DNA from: Pseudomonas aegrilactucae
GTDB taxonomy: Bacteria > Pseudomonadota > Gammaproteobacteria > Pseudomonadales > Pseudomonadaceae
Direction: 5' to 3'
Assembly (NCBI RefSeq): GCF_019168305.1
Contig: NZ_JAHTBI010000039.1
Coordinates: 38,621-102,620 of the forward strand
Length of the DNA stretch: 64,000 nt
Part shown: in pieces, positions 54,287 to 62,235 of the stretch
How the letters are laid out: every line of letters starts with the position of its first letter
Numbering within the stretch: the stretch's first letter is position 1
Translations under genes and position numbers: made by a program
Notes under the pieces: generated by a model
Told to the model about the DNA's origin: nothing
What the model saw: the letters and a program-made list of their open reading frames with translations, nothing else
Database searches by the model: none

Positions 54287-55867
54287 ATGGGGCTTACCCG
54301 TAGAGACGTGATTACCCGCCTGGCCGCCATTGGTGGCTACTCGGCCGCCGTGGGCGGCCTGCCCGCGCTGACCTTGCCGGGCCAGAACGCACAGGCTGCC
54401 ACCTTCACCCCGCTGAACCTGGCCAGCCGTTCGGGCAACGGCAAGCGCGTACTGATCGTGGGCGGCGGCATCAGCGGCCTGGTGTCGGCCTACGAGCTGC
54501 GCAAGGCCGGTTTCGAGGTGAAGGTGCTGGAGGCCCGCGAGCGCATTGGCGGGCGTGTATGGACCCTGCGCAACGGCGACCGCATCGAGCACGACAACGC
54601 CAGCGCACAAACCGTCGCGTTCGATGACGGGCTGTTCTTCAATGCCGGCGCCGCGCGCCTGCCCAGCCACCACCTGACCATTCTCGGCTACTGCCGCGAA
54701 CTGGGCGTGGAGCTGGAGGTGCTGGTCAACAGCAGCCGCAACGCCCTCGCCCAGCCCGACCTGAGCCAGCCGCCGCTGCTGTTGCGCCAGGCGGTCAACG
54801 ACACCCGCGGGCACCTGAGCGAGCTGCTGGCGCGCAGCGTCAACCGCCACAGTCTCGACCAGGAGCTCAGCGGCGACGAGCGCAAGGCGTTGCTGGACTT
54901 TCTCAAGGTGTATGGCGACCTCAACGAGCAGCAGCAATACCGCGGCTCGGTGCGTTCGGGCTATACCCGCTTCGCCGGCGCAGGCGACCAGACCCCGATC
55001 AACCGCTCGCCGGTCGAACTCAAGCGGCTGCTGGACAGCAACCTGCTGCTGCCCTTGGTATTCGACGAGATCCCCGAGTTCTCCTCGACCATGTTCCAGC
55101 CCAAGGGCGGCATGGACCAGATCCCCAAGGCCTTCTACCGCCAGGTCAAGGACGCGGTGCAGCTCAACGCCGAGGTGCTCAGCCTGCGCACCTCGGACAA
55201 CGCCAGCCAGGTGGTCTGGCGTGACCGCAAGACCGGCCGCCAGCACACCGAGAGCGCCGACTACGCCGTGGTCGCCCTGCCCCTGCCGCTGCTGCAGCGC
55301 CTGGACACCAACTTCACCGTCGACTTCAAGCAGGCCCTGGGCAAGGCCAAGGGCGACACCGCCAACAAGGTGGCCTGGCAATCGCCGCGCTTCTGGGAAA
55401 CCGATTTCCAGATCTACGGCGGGCTGTCCTACATCAACCATGAAGCGCGCACGCTCTGGTACCCCAGCGACCGCCTCAACAGTGCCCAGGGCGTACTGGT
55501 CGCCACCTACAACACCGGCGAAGTGGCCCAGGGGTTTGCCGCCAAGTCGCACACGGCACAGTTCGCCTCGTCACGCGCGGCCGTGGAGTCGCTGCACCCC
55601 GGCCACGCGCACAAGCTGGGCCGGCCGCTGGCGATCAACTGGGGCCACGTGCCGTTCAGCGAAAGCCCCTGGATCGTGCATGACGAAGTCGCGCAGCCGG
55701 CCTACGACACCCTCAACCAGCCCCAGGGCCGCACCTGGCTGGCCAGCGATGCGCTGGCCCACGGGGGTGTCGGCATCTGGCAGAACAGCGCCGCCGAATC
55801 GGCGCGCAGGGTGGTCGGCCTGATCACCCGGCATGCCACTCAAACCACCCGCGGCGTTGCCGCCTGA
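54287..55867 (+). CDS. Exported flavin monoamine / L-amino acid oxidase
   Basis: A 526-residue FAD enzyme of the amine oxidase family. A Tat-type leader (LTRRDVITRLAAIGGYSAAV) suggests export folded with FAD. The dinucleotide site is VLIVGGGISGLVSAYELRKA with EARERIGGRVW after it; FFNAGAARLPSHHLTILGYC and the C-terminal WLASDALAHGGVGIWQ are typical of L-amino acid oxidase and tryptophan monooxygenase-like proteins. The ATG at 54287 has GGAG upstream; the frame is open to 54101 but that part is leader. It would give an imine plus H2O2, and the next gene is an exported RidA that hydrolyses imines. Substrate unknown. Confidence 0.88.
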   Translation: MGLTRRDVITRLAAIGGYSAAVGGLPALTLPGQNAQAATFTPLNLASRSGNGKRVLIVGGGISGLVSAYELRKAGFEVKVLEARERIGGRVWTLRNGDRIEHDNASAQTVAFDDGLFFNAGAARLPSHHLTILGYCRELGVELEVLVNSSRNALAQPDLSQPPLLLRQAVNDTRGHLSELLARSVNRHSLDQELSGDERKALLDFLKVYGDLNEQQQYRGSVRSGYTRFAGAGDQTPINRSPVELKRLLDSNLLLPLVFDEIPEFSSTMFQPKGGMDQIPKAFYRQVKDAVQLNAEVLSLRTSDNASQVVWRDRKTGRQHTESADYAVVALPLPLLQRLDTNFTVDFKQALGKAKGDTANKVAWQSPRFWETDFQIYGGLSYINHEARTLWYPSDRLNSAQGVLVATYNTGEVAQGFAAKSHTAQFASSRAAVESLHPGHAHKLGRPLAINWGHVPFSESPWIVHDEVAQPAYDTLNQPQGRTWLASDALAHGGVGIWQNSAAESARRVVGLITRHATQTTRGVAA

Positions 55868-55885
55868 TCGACAAGGATATTCCCC

Positions 55886-56392
55886 ATGCACACCTCTACC
55901 GCGCTTGCCTTCGGTGCCCTCATGAGCCTGACGCTGAACACCGCCCACGCCGACAGCATCCAGCGCATCGACCCGCCGGGCTCCAACTTTCCCATCTCGC
56001 AACAGGTCACCGTACCGGCCTCGGCGCACCTGACCTTCGTCAGCGGCACGCTGCCGGACATCGCCGACCCCAAGGCGCCAAAAGGCAGCATCGCCGCCTA
56101 CGGCAACACCGAAACCCAGACCCTGTCGGTGCTCAACAAGCTGCGCAGCGCCCTGCAAGGCCAGGGCCTGGGCCTGGGCCTGGGTGACATCGTGCAGTTG
56201 CGGGTGTTCCTGGTGGGCGACCCGGACAAAGGCGGCACGCTGGACTTTGCCGGCCTGCAGGCCGCCTACACGCGCTTCTTCGCCACCGCCGAGCAACCGC
56301 ACAAACCGACCCGCACCGTCGTGCAGGTGGTGGCCCTGCCACTGCCCGGCGCACTCGTGGAAATCGAAGCGATCGCCGCCAAGGCCCCGTAA
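55886..56392 (+). CDS. Exported RidA/YjgF-family deaminase
   Basis: A 168-residue RidA-fold protein carrying a signal peptide (MHTSTALAFGALMSLTLNTA, cleaved near AHA), which is unusual because most RidA proteins are cytosolic. The RidA part has VSGTLPDIADP, GDIVQLRVFLVGDP and PTRTVVQVVALPLPGALVEI; the Arg in the TRTVVQV segment is at the usual carboxylate-binding position. RidA hydrolyses reactive 2-aminoacrylate-type enamines and imines. It starts 18 bases after the amine oxidase stop and presumably clears that enzyme's imine product in the periplasm. Confidence 0.88.
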   Translation: MHTSTALAFGALMSLTLNTAHADSIQRIDPPGSNFPISQQVTVPASAHLTFVSGTLPDIADPKAPKGSIAAYGNTETQTLSVLNKLRSALQGQGLGLGLGDIVQLRVFLVGDPDKGGTLDFAGLQAAYTRFFATAEQPHKPTRTVVQVVALPLPGALVEIEAIAAKAP

Positions 56393-56440
56393 GCCCAGCC
56401 CGCCAGCGTCCCCCAGAACAGCTAGAACAGGATACCTGCC

Positions 56441-58891
56441 TTGAACACTGCCCCCTTTCCACGTGTACCTGCGGCGTACCTGCGCAGGCCGCTGCTGCCG
56501 GCGGCGATCGCCGCCTGCCTGAGTGCTGCACCGCTTGTGGCTGAAGAACTGCCCGACACCTCGGCTGCAAGCGCCCGCCTCGACACGGTGATTGTCACCG
56601 GCAGCCGCGGCAGCGAGAAACGCACCGTCACCAGCAGCCCGGCGCCGATCGACGTGATCAGCGCCCAACAGTTGCAGGCCACCGGCAAGCCCGGCCTGAT
56701 GGAAGCCCTGAGCGCCAGCGTGGCGTCTTTCACCCTGCCCGAAAAAACCGGCTGGGATGCCAGCGGCATGGCCCGCGCGCCCAACCTGCGCGGGCTCAAC
56801 GCCGCGCAGGTGCTGGTGCTGGTCAACGGCAAGCGCCGGCACACCAGCGCGACCCTTAACATCAGCGGCCTCAACGCCGGCGCTGCCCCCGCCGACCTGG
56901 ACCTGATCCCGATCAGCGCCATCGACCATGTCGAGGTGCTGCGCGACGGCGCCGCCGCCCAGTACGGCTCCGACGCCATCGCCGGGGTGATCAACGTGAT
57001 CCTCAAGGCGGACACCCGCGGCACTGCCGTCACCAACGCCGGGCAAGGTTATGACGGCAAGAAGCAGACGGTGCAGCAGAGCCTGAACAAGGGCTTCGAA
57101 ATCGGCCGCGACGGCGTGGTGCAACTGGCCCTGGACGCGCGCAGCCAGAACGACGACAACAAGGCCAGCGCCAACGGCTACAGCGTTGCCGAGGCCGGCG
57201 AGCGCGCGGGCAAGGCCACCTATGGCGGCTATGGCACGCCCAAGATCAACCTGCTGAGCCTGGGCTACAACGCCGAACTGCCGGTGGACGACGACCTGAG
57301 CCTGTACTCCTTTACCACCTGGTCATACCGCAAGGCCGAGCAAGGCCAGAACTTCCGCCTGCCGACCATCATCAACACCATCACCACCGGCCCCAATGGC
57401 TACCCGGCCGGCTACGTGCCCACCTGGTACATCGAGGAGCACGACTTCCAGGCCGCCTTCGGCGCCAAGGGCCTGGCCGGCCCGTGGGACTGGGACCTGT
57501 CCAGCACCTACGGGCGCAACGAGGCCGCCCAGGGCACCTGGAACAACCAGAACCCGTCGCTGGGCGAAGCCACGCCCAACCACTTCGAGTCCGGCACCTG
57601 GATCGCCACGCAACTGACCAGCAACCTGGACCTGCACCGCACCTTCGAGGTGGGCCTGAGCAAGCCGCTGGACCTGTCCTGGGGCCTGGAGCAGCGTCGC
57701 GACGGCTATGAGGTCGAAGACGGCGACTGGGCCAGCTGGGCCGATGGCGGCTATTGCGTATCGCCGGGCAACTGCGCCTCGTCCGGCGCACAGGTCACCA
57801 ACGGGATCTCCCCCGCCGAGGCCGGCAGTACCCACCGCAACAGCGTGGCCAGCTACATCGACGTCGGCTTCAATCCGCTGGCGCAGTGGTATGTAGGCGC
57901 GGCGCTGCGCTACGAGCATTACGACCAGGGTATCGGCGCCACACGCAGCGGCAAGCTCAGCACGCGGTACGCGTTCACCCCGCAACTGGCGGTGCGCGCC
58001 ACTGTGAGCAACGGCTTTCGGGCACCGTCGCTGGCCAACAGCCTGTTCAGTGCACGCTCGACCACCTACGGGGTGGTCAACGGGGTGTACCAGTCGATCA
58101 ACTACGGTGTGCTGCCAGTGGATTCGGCGGCGGCGCAGGCACTCGGCGCCGAATCGCTCAAGCCAGAAAAATCCAGCAACTACAGCCTCGGCCTGACCTT
58201 CCAGCCCAGCGACCGCCTGTCGTTCACGGCCGACGCCTACCTGATCAATGTGCGCGACCGCATCACCCTCACCGGCACCCTGCTCGGCCCCGAGGTCACC
58301 CAGGCGCTGACCGACAACGGCATCACCTCCACCTCGGGCGGGCAGTACTTCACCAACGGCGCCAATACCCGCACCAAGGGCCTGGACCTGGTCGGCAACT
58401 ACGACCAGGACCTGGGCGGCTGGGGCAACCTGAAATGGACGGCGGCGTTCAACTGGAACGAGACCGAGATCCTCGACTACAAGCAAAGCGTGAGTATCCT
58501 GGGCACCGACTACGCGCTGATGGACCGCGAGGCGCGCAACCTGATCACCGGCGTGCAACCCAAGACCAAGCTGCTGCTGGGCGGCAACTGGCGCCTGGAC
58601 CGCTACAGCGTCAACCTGGGGCTGACCCGCTACGGCTCGTACACCGAGGTCAACGACGCCAGCGACCGCTCGCTCGACCGCACCTACCAGGCGCGCTGGA
58701 TCACCGACCTGGACCTGGGCTACCAGCTCAGCAAGCCGCTCAACCTGGCCATCGGCGCGAAGAACCTGTTCGACGTGTACCCGGAACGCCAGGGGCCGGC
58801 CAGCAAGACCATGACCAAGAGCTACGGCGCGTACTCGCCCTTCGGCTTCACGGGCGGCTACTACTACACCCGGCTTACCTACGACTTTTGA
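56441..58891 (+). CDS. TonB-dependent receptor
   Basis: An 816-residue outer-membrane receptor without an STN domain. The TTG start follows AGGA and gives an N-terminal signal (LRRPLLPAAIAACLSAAPLV); no in-frame ATG lies near. The TonB box is LDTVIVTGSRG near residue 47; the plug has PIDVISAQQLQATGKPGLME and ISAIDHVEVLRDGAAAQYGS; the barrel ends YYYTRLTYDF. As part of the amine oxidase operon and next to sulfur monooxygenases, it more likely brings in an organic sulfur or amine compound than a siderophore. That is inferred from context. Confidence 0.9.
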   Translation: MNTAPFPRVPAAYLRRPLLPAAIAACLSAAPLVAEELPDTSAASARLDTVIVTGSRGSEKRTVTSSPAPIDVISAQQLQATGKPGLMEALSASVASFTLPEKTGWDASGMARAPNLRGLNAAQVLVLVNGKRRHTSATLNISGLNAGAAPADLDLIPISAIDHVEVLRDGAAAQYGSDAIAGVINVILKADTRGTAVTNAGQGYDGKKQTVQQSLNKGFEIGRDGVVQLALDARSQNDDNKASANGYSVAEAGERAGKATYGGYGTPKINLLSLGYNAELPVDDDLSLYSFTTWSYRKAEQGQNFRLPTIINTITTGPNGYPAGYVPTWYIEEHDFQAAFGAKGLAGPWDWDLSSTYGRNEAAQGTWNNQNPSLGEATPNHFESGTWIATQLTSNLDLHRTFEVGLSKPLDLSWGLEQRRDGYEVEDGDWASWADGGYCVSPGNCASSGAQVTNGISPAEAGSTHRNSVASYIDVGFNPLAQWYVGAALRYEHYDQGIGATRSGKLSTRYAFTPQLAVRATVSNGFRAPSLANSLFSARSTTYGVVNGVYQSINYGVLPVDSAAAQALGAESLKPEKSSNYSLGLTFQPSDRLSFTADAYLINVRDRITLTGTLLGPEVTQALTDNGITSTSGGQYFTNGANTRTKGLDLVGNYDQDLGGWGNLKWTAAFNWNETEILDYKQSVSILGTDYALMDREARNLITGVQPKTKLLLGGNWRLDRYSVNLGLTRYGSYTEVNDASDRSLDRTYQARWITDLDLGYQLSKPLNLAIGAKNLFDVYPERQGPASKTMTKSYGAYSPFGFTGGYYYTRLTYDF

Positions 58892-59102
58892 GCCGCCCAC
58901 GGCAACATGCTAAATACTGATATTTAATCATTACGTTAATTCTCTAATTTCATAATTAGCATATAAGAAAATATGCTTTCACAGGCCGTACGCTGACGCT
59001 TATGGTCTAAGCACGACCGACCCCTTTCCTGGTGGAGGCCATTTCATCGAATCGGCCAGGCGCACCTGCGCCTGGCTACTGCACTCGCCACAGGAACGGA
59101 AC
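58892..59102 (+). promoter_or_regulatory. Second copy of the promoter/leader module
   Basis: An AT-rich block (58917-58976) precedes -35 TTTCAC (58977-58982), a 17-base spacer and -10 TTATGG (59000-59005), the same layout as at 54050. CCTGGTGGAGGC recurs at 59028-59039. A perfect hairpin, GCCAGGCGC-ACCT-GCGCCTGGC with one more closing pair arrangement possible, lies at 59055-59076. A frame in phase with GTG 59032 or ATT 59041 runs to a TGA overlapping the monooxygenase ATG and reads [10 protein letters not shown] at its end. Confidence 0.55.
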
Positions 59103-60437
59103 ATGAGTAAACGACAGATCAAACTGGGAGCCATGATCCATGGCGTGGGCCATGGCTGGGGCGAATGGCGCCACCCCGACGCGCTGGCCGATGCCAGCGT
59201 CAACTTCGCTTTCTACAAGCAGCAGGCACAGCTGGCCGAAGGCGCGAAATTCGACTTCGCGTTCATTGCCGACAGCCTGCACATCCATGCCAAATCCAGC
59301 CCGCACTACCTCAACCGCTTCGAGCCGCTGACCATCCTCTCGGCACTGGCGGCGGTCACCGAGCACATCGGCCTGGTGGCGACCATCACCGTCAGCTACA
59401 CCGAGCCCTTCCAGGTGGCCCGGCAACTGGCCTCGCTGGACCATATCAGCGGCGGCCGGGCCGGCTGGAACGTGGTCACCTCCTGGCTGTCGGGCACGGC
59501 CGACAACTTCGGCAAGGCCGAACACCCGCCGCATGCGCTGCGCTACCGGATTGCCAGGGAGCATGTGCAGGTGGTGCAGGGCCTGTGGGACTCCTGGGAA
59601 GACGATGCCTTCGTGCGCGACAAGCACAGCGGCGAGTTCTTCGCCGCCGACAAGCTGCATGCGCTGAACCACCAGGGTGAGTTCTTCAAGGTCAAGGGCC
59701 CGCTGAACATCGCCCGCTCACGCCAGGGCCAGCCGCTGATCTTCCAGGCCGGCGTCTCCGAGGATGGGCGCAACTTCGCGGCGCACACTGCCGACGCGAT
59801 CTTCGTCAGCCCCGATGGCTTGAGCGACGCTCGCGCCTACTACCAGGACCTCAAGCAACGTGCCGAGGGCTTTGGCCGCAACCCCGACGAACTGTTCATC
59901 CTGCCGGGCATCCGCCCGATCGTGGGGCGCGATGCCGAGGACGCCGAGCGGCGCTACCAGCAGGCCGCGGCGCTGGTCAGCATCGACGACGCGCTGGTGG
60001 CACTGGGGCGTCCGTTCAACGACTACGACTTCAGCCGGCATGAGCTGGACGCGCCCTTCCCCGACCTGGGCGAGCTGGGCAGCAACAGCCACAAGGGCAC
60101 CAGCGACTACCTCAAGCAACTGGCGCGTGATGAAGACCTCAGCCTGCGCGAGGTGGCACTGCGTTTCTCGGCACCACGGCGAGACTTCGTGGGTACCGCC
60201 GAGCAGGTTGCCGATGCCGTGCAGGACTGGTTCGAGCGGGGCGCTGCCGACGGTTTCATCATCAACTCGCTGCTGCCCGATGGCCTGCAGCAGTTCACCG
60301 AACGGGTGGTACCGCTGCTGCAGGCGCGTGGCTTGCTGCGCGCGGCGTATGAGGGCCAGACCCTGCGCGACAACTTCGGCCTGGCCGTGCCGGCCAACCG
60401 CAATACCGTACGCCGCACCCAGGACGCGGTGGCCTGA
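59103..60437 (+). CDS. Flavin-dependent monooxygenase, NtaA/SnaA/DszA-like
   Basis: A 444-residue luciferase-like (LLM) monooxygenase of the nitrilotriacetate/dibenzothiophene-sulfone group, which uses FMNH2 from a separate reductase and O2. Family marks are [15 protein letters not shown] [54 protein letters not shown] near residue 115, and [20 protein letters not shown]. It is first in an operon with an SsuD-like enzyme, a thiol dioxygenase and a rhodanese protein, so a C-S or C-N bond of an organosulfur compound is the likely target. No flavin reductase gene is in the window. Confidence 0.9.
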   Translation: MSKRQIKLGAMIHGVGHGWGEWRHPDALADASVNFAFYKQQAQLAEGAKFDFAFIADSLHIHAKSSPHYLNRFEPLTILSALAAVTEHIGLVATITVSYTEPFQVARQLASLDHISGGRAGWNVVTSWLSGTADNFGKAEHPPHALRYRIAREHVQVVQGLWDSWEDDAFVRDKHSGEFFAADKLHALNHQGEFFKVKGPLNIARSRQGQPLIFQAGVSEDGRNFAAHTADAIFVSPDGLSDARAYYQDLKQRAEGFGRNPDELFILPGIRPIVGRDAEDAERRYQQAAALVSIDDALVALGRPFNDYDFSRHELDAPFPDLGELGSNSHKGTSDYLKQLARDEDLSLREVALRFSAPRRDFVGTAEQVADAVQDWFERGAADGFIINSLLPDGLQQFTERVVPLLQARGLLRAAYEGQTLRDNFGLAVPANRNTVRRTQDAVA

Positions 60438-60475
60438 GCCGCCCCCCCCCCTCAATCCCACAAGGAGCGTTATCC

Positions 60476-61579
60476 ATGAGCCTCGAATTCATCGGCCTGA
60501 TCGGCCCCCAGGAAAGTAGCGAGTCCCAGGCTGCACGCGGGCCCGCGGTGGACCTTGAGTTCATCAAGGCATTTGCCCAGGCGCAGGAATATGGCGGTTT
60601 CGACCAGGCCCTGCTGGCGGTCAACACCAGCGCCGCCGACTCGCTGATCCTGGCCAGCCATGTGGCGGCGCACACTGAAAGGCTCGGCCTGCTGGTGGCG
60701 CACCGGCCGGGCTTTCAGGCGCCGACCTTCGCCGCCCGCCAGTTCGCCACCCTCGACCAGCTCAGCCGTGGGCGCGCCGCGATCAACGTGATCACTGGCG
60801 GCGACAGCGGCGACCTGCAGCGTGACGGCGACTTCATCGACAAGGATGCCCGCTATGCGCGCACCGACGAGTACCTGCAGGTGCTCAAGCAGACCTGGAC
60901 CGCCACCGAGCCGTTCAGCCATCAGGGCCCGCACTACCGGGTCGAAGACAACCTCACGCAGATCAAGCCCCTGCAGAAACCGCATGTGCCGATCTACTTC
61001 TCCGGCGCTTCGGATGCCGCGGTGGAAGTCGCGGCCAGGCATGCCGACGTGTACATGATGTGGGGCGAGCCGCTGGAGAACATCCGCGAGCGCATTGCCA
61101 AGGTACGCAAGGCGGCGGCGCGTTACGGGCGCGAGAAGCACATCCGCTTCAGCTTGTCGTTGCGCCCGATCCTTGGGGCTACCGAAGAGGCAGCCTGGGC
61201 GCGTGCCGAGCAGATCCTGCAGGACGCCCGCGTGTTGCATGAACAACGCCAGGGCAAGCGGCGCGAGCTGAATGTGGGCAAGAACAACAGCGGCTCGCAG
61301 CGCCTGGTCGACATCGCCAGCCAGAAGAACGTGCATGACACGCGGTTGTGGACCGCGATCGCCGCGCTGACCGGCGCGGCGGGCAACTCCACCTCGCTGG
61401 TGGGTACGCCCGACCAGGTCGCGGATGCGGCGCTGGAGTACTACAAGCTGGGGGTGAGCACGTTCCTGTTCCGTGGGTTCGACCAGTTGCGCGATGCGGT
61501 GGAGTACGGCCAGCAATTGCTGCCGCGCATCCGCCAGCGGGTAGCCCTGCAGACCCAGGGCAAGCAAGCCACCGGCTGA
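60476..61579 (+). CDS. Flavin-dependent alkanesulfonate monooxygenase-like protein
   Basis: A 367-residue LLM enzyme of the SsuD type, which splits sulfonates to an aldehyde and sulfite using FMNH2 and O2. Typical segments are the Cys-free FDQALLAVNTSAADSLILAS, RPGFQAPTFAARQFATLDQL, GRAAINVITGGDSGDLQRDG, YFSGASDAAVEVAARHADVY and a conserved C-terminal LVGTPDQVADAALEYY. AAGGAG precedes the ATG. It is the second gene of the operon. In P. aeruginosa an SsuD-like gene sits near the 3-mercaptopropionate dioxygenase gene too, from memory. Confidence 0.9.
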   Translation: MSLEFIGLIGPQESSESQAARGPAVDLEFIKAFAQAQEYGGFDQALLAVNTSAADSLILASHVAAHTERLGLLVAHRPGFQAPTFAARQFATLDQLSRGRAAINVITGGDSGDLQRDGDFIDKDARYARTDEYLQVLKQTWTATEPFSHQGPHYRVEDNLTQIKPLQKPHVPIYFSGASDAAVEVAARHADVYMMWGEPLENIRERIAKVRKAAARYGREKHIRFSLSLRPILGATEEAAWARAEQILQDARVLHEQRQGKRRELNVGKNNSGSQRLVDIASQKNVHDTRLWTAIAALTGAAGNSTSLVGTPDQVADAALEYYKLGVSTFLFRGFDQLRDAVEYGQQLLPRIRQRVALQTQGKQATG

Positions 61580-61626
61580 CAGACAGACATCACCCCATGA
61601 CATCGACGCCAGCCTGAGCCACGACC

Positions 61627-62235
61627 ATGACCGAACCGCTTCGCCTTGACCGCCTTCGCCAGTTCATCGGCAACCTTGCCGAACTGCTCGACCGAGAAAC
61701 CGATGAAGCCGCCGTGCTCGACAGCGGCCAACTGCTGTTGCAGCAATTGGTCGCGCAGGACGACTGGCTGCCGCCGGAGCTGGCCCAGCCAGACCCCGCT
61801 CGCTACCAGCAATTCCTGCTGCACAGCGACTCGCGCCAGCGCTTTTCCATCGTCAGCTTCGTATGGGGGCCAGGGCAAAGCACGCCGATTCACGACCACC
61901 GCGTGTGGGGCCTGATCGGCATGCTGCGCGGCGCTGAATACGCGCAGGGCTTTGCGCGTACCGAGCAGGGCGCGCTGCTGCCGGCCGGTGCGCCGGTACG
62001 CCTTGAGCAGGGCCAGGTCGAAGCCGTGTCGCCGCGCATCGGCGACGTGCATCAGGTCAGCAACGCCTTCGACGACCGGGTGTCCATCAGCATCCATGTG
62101 TATGGCGCCAACATCGGCGCGGTCAAGCGTGCCGTGTACCTCGCCGACGGTACCGAAAAACCGTTTATCTCCGGCTACTCCAACACCCGCCTGCCCAACA
62201 TCTGGGACCTGTCCAAAGAGAACCTTGCACCATGA
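61627..62235 (+). CDS. 3-mercaptopropionate dioxygenase
   Basis: A 202-residue thiol dioxygenase of the cupin fold, closely like P. aeruginosa PA2602 and Azotobacter MDO as I recall them. Iron ligands are His89 and His91 (STPIHDHRVWG) and His142 (GDVHQVSNAF). The published catalytic triad Ser155-His157-Tyr159 is present at the same numbers, in RVSISIHVYGANIG. It oxidises 3-mercaptopropionate, and less well cysteine, to the sulfinate. Its stop overlaps the start of the four-rhodanese gene by four bases, so the two are translationally coupled. The neighbouring rhodanese is also adjacent in P. aeruginosa. Confidence 0.92.
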   Translation: MTEPLRLDRLRQFIGNLAELLDRETDEAAVLDSGQLLLQQLVAQDDWLPPELAQPDPARYQQFLLHSDSRQRFSIVSFVWGPGQSTPIHDHRVWGLIGMLRGAEYAQGFARTEQGALLPAGAPVRLEQGQVEAVSPRIGDVHQVSNAFDDRVSISIHVYGANIGAVKRAVYLADGTEKPFISGYSNTRLPNIWDLSKENLAP

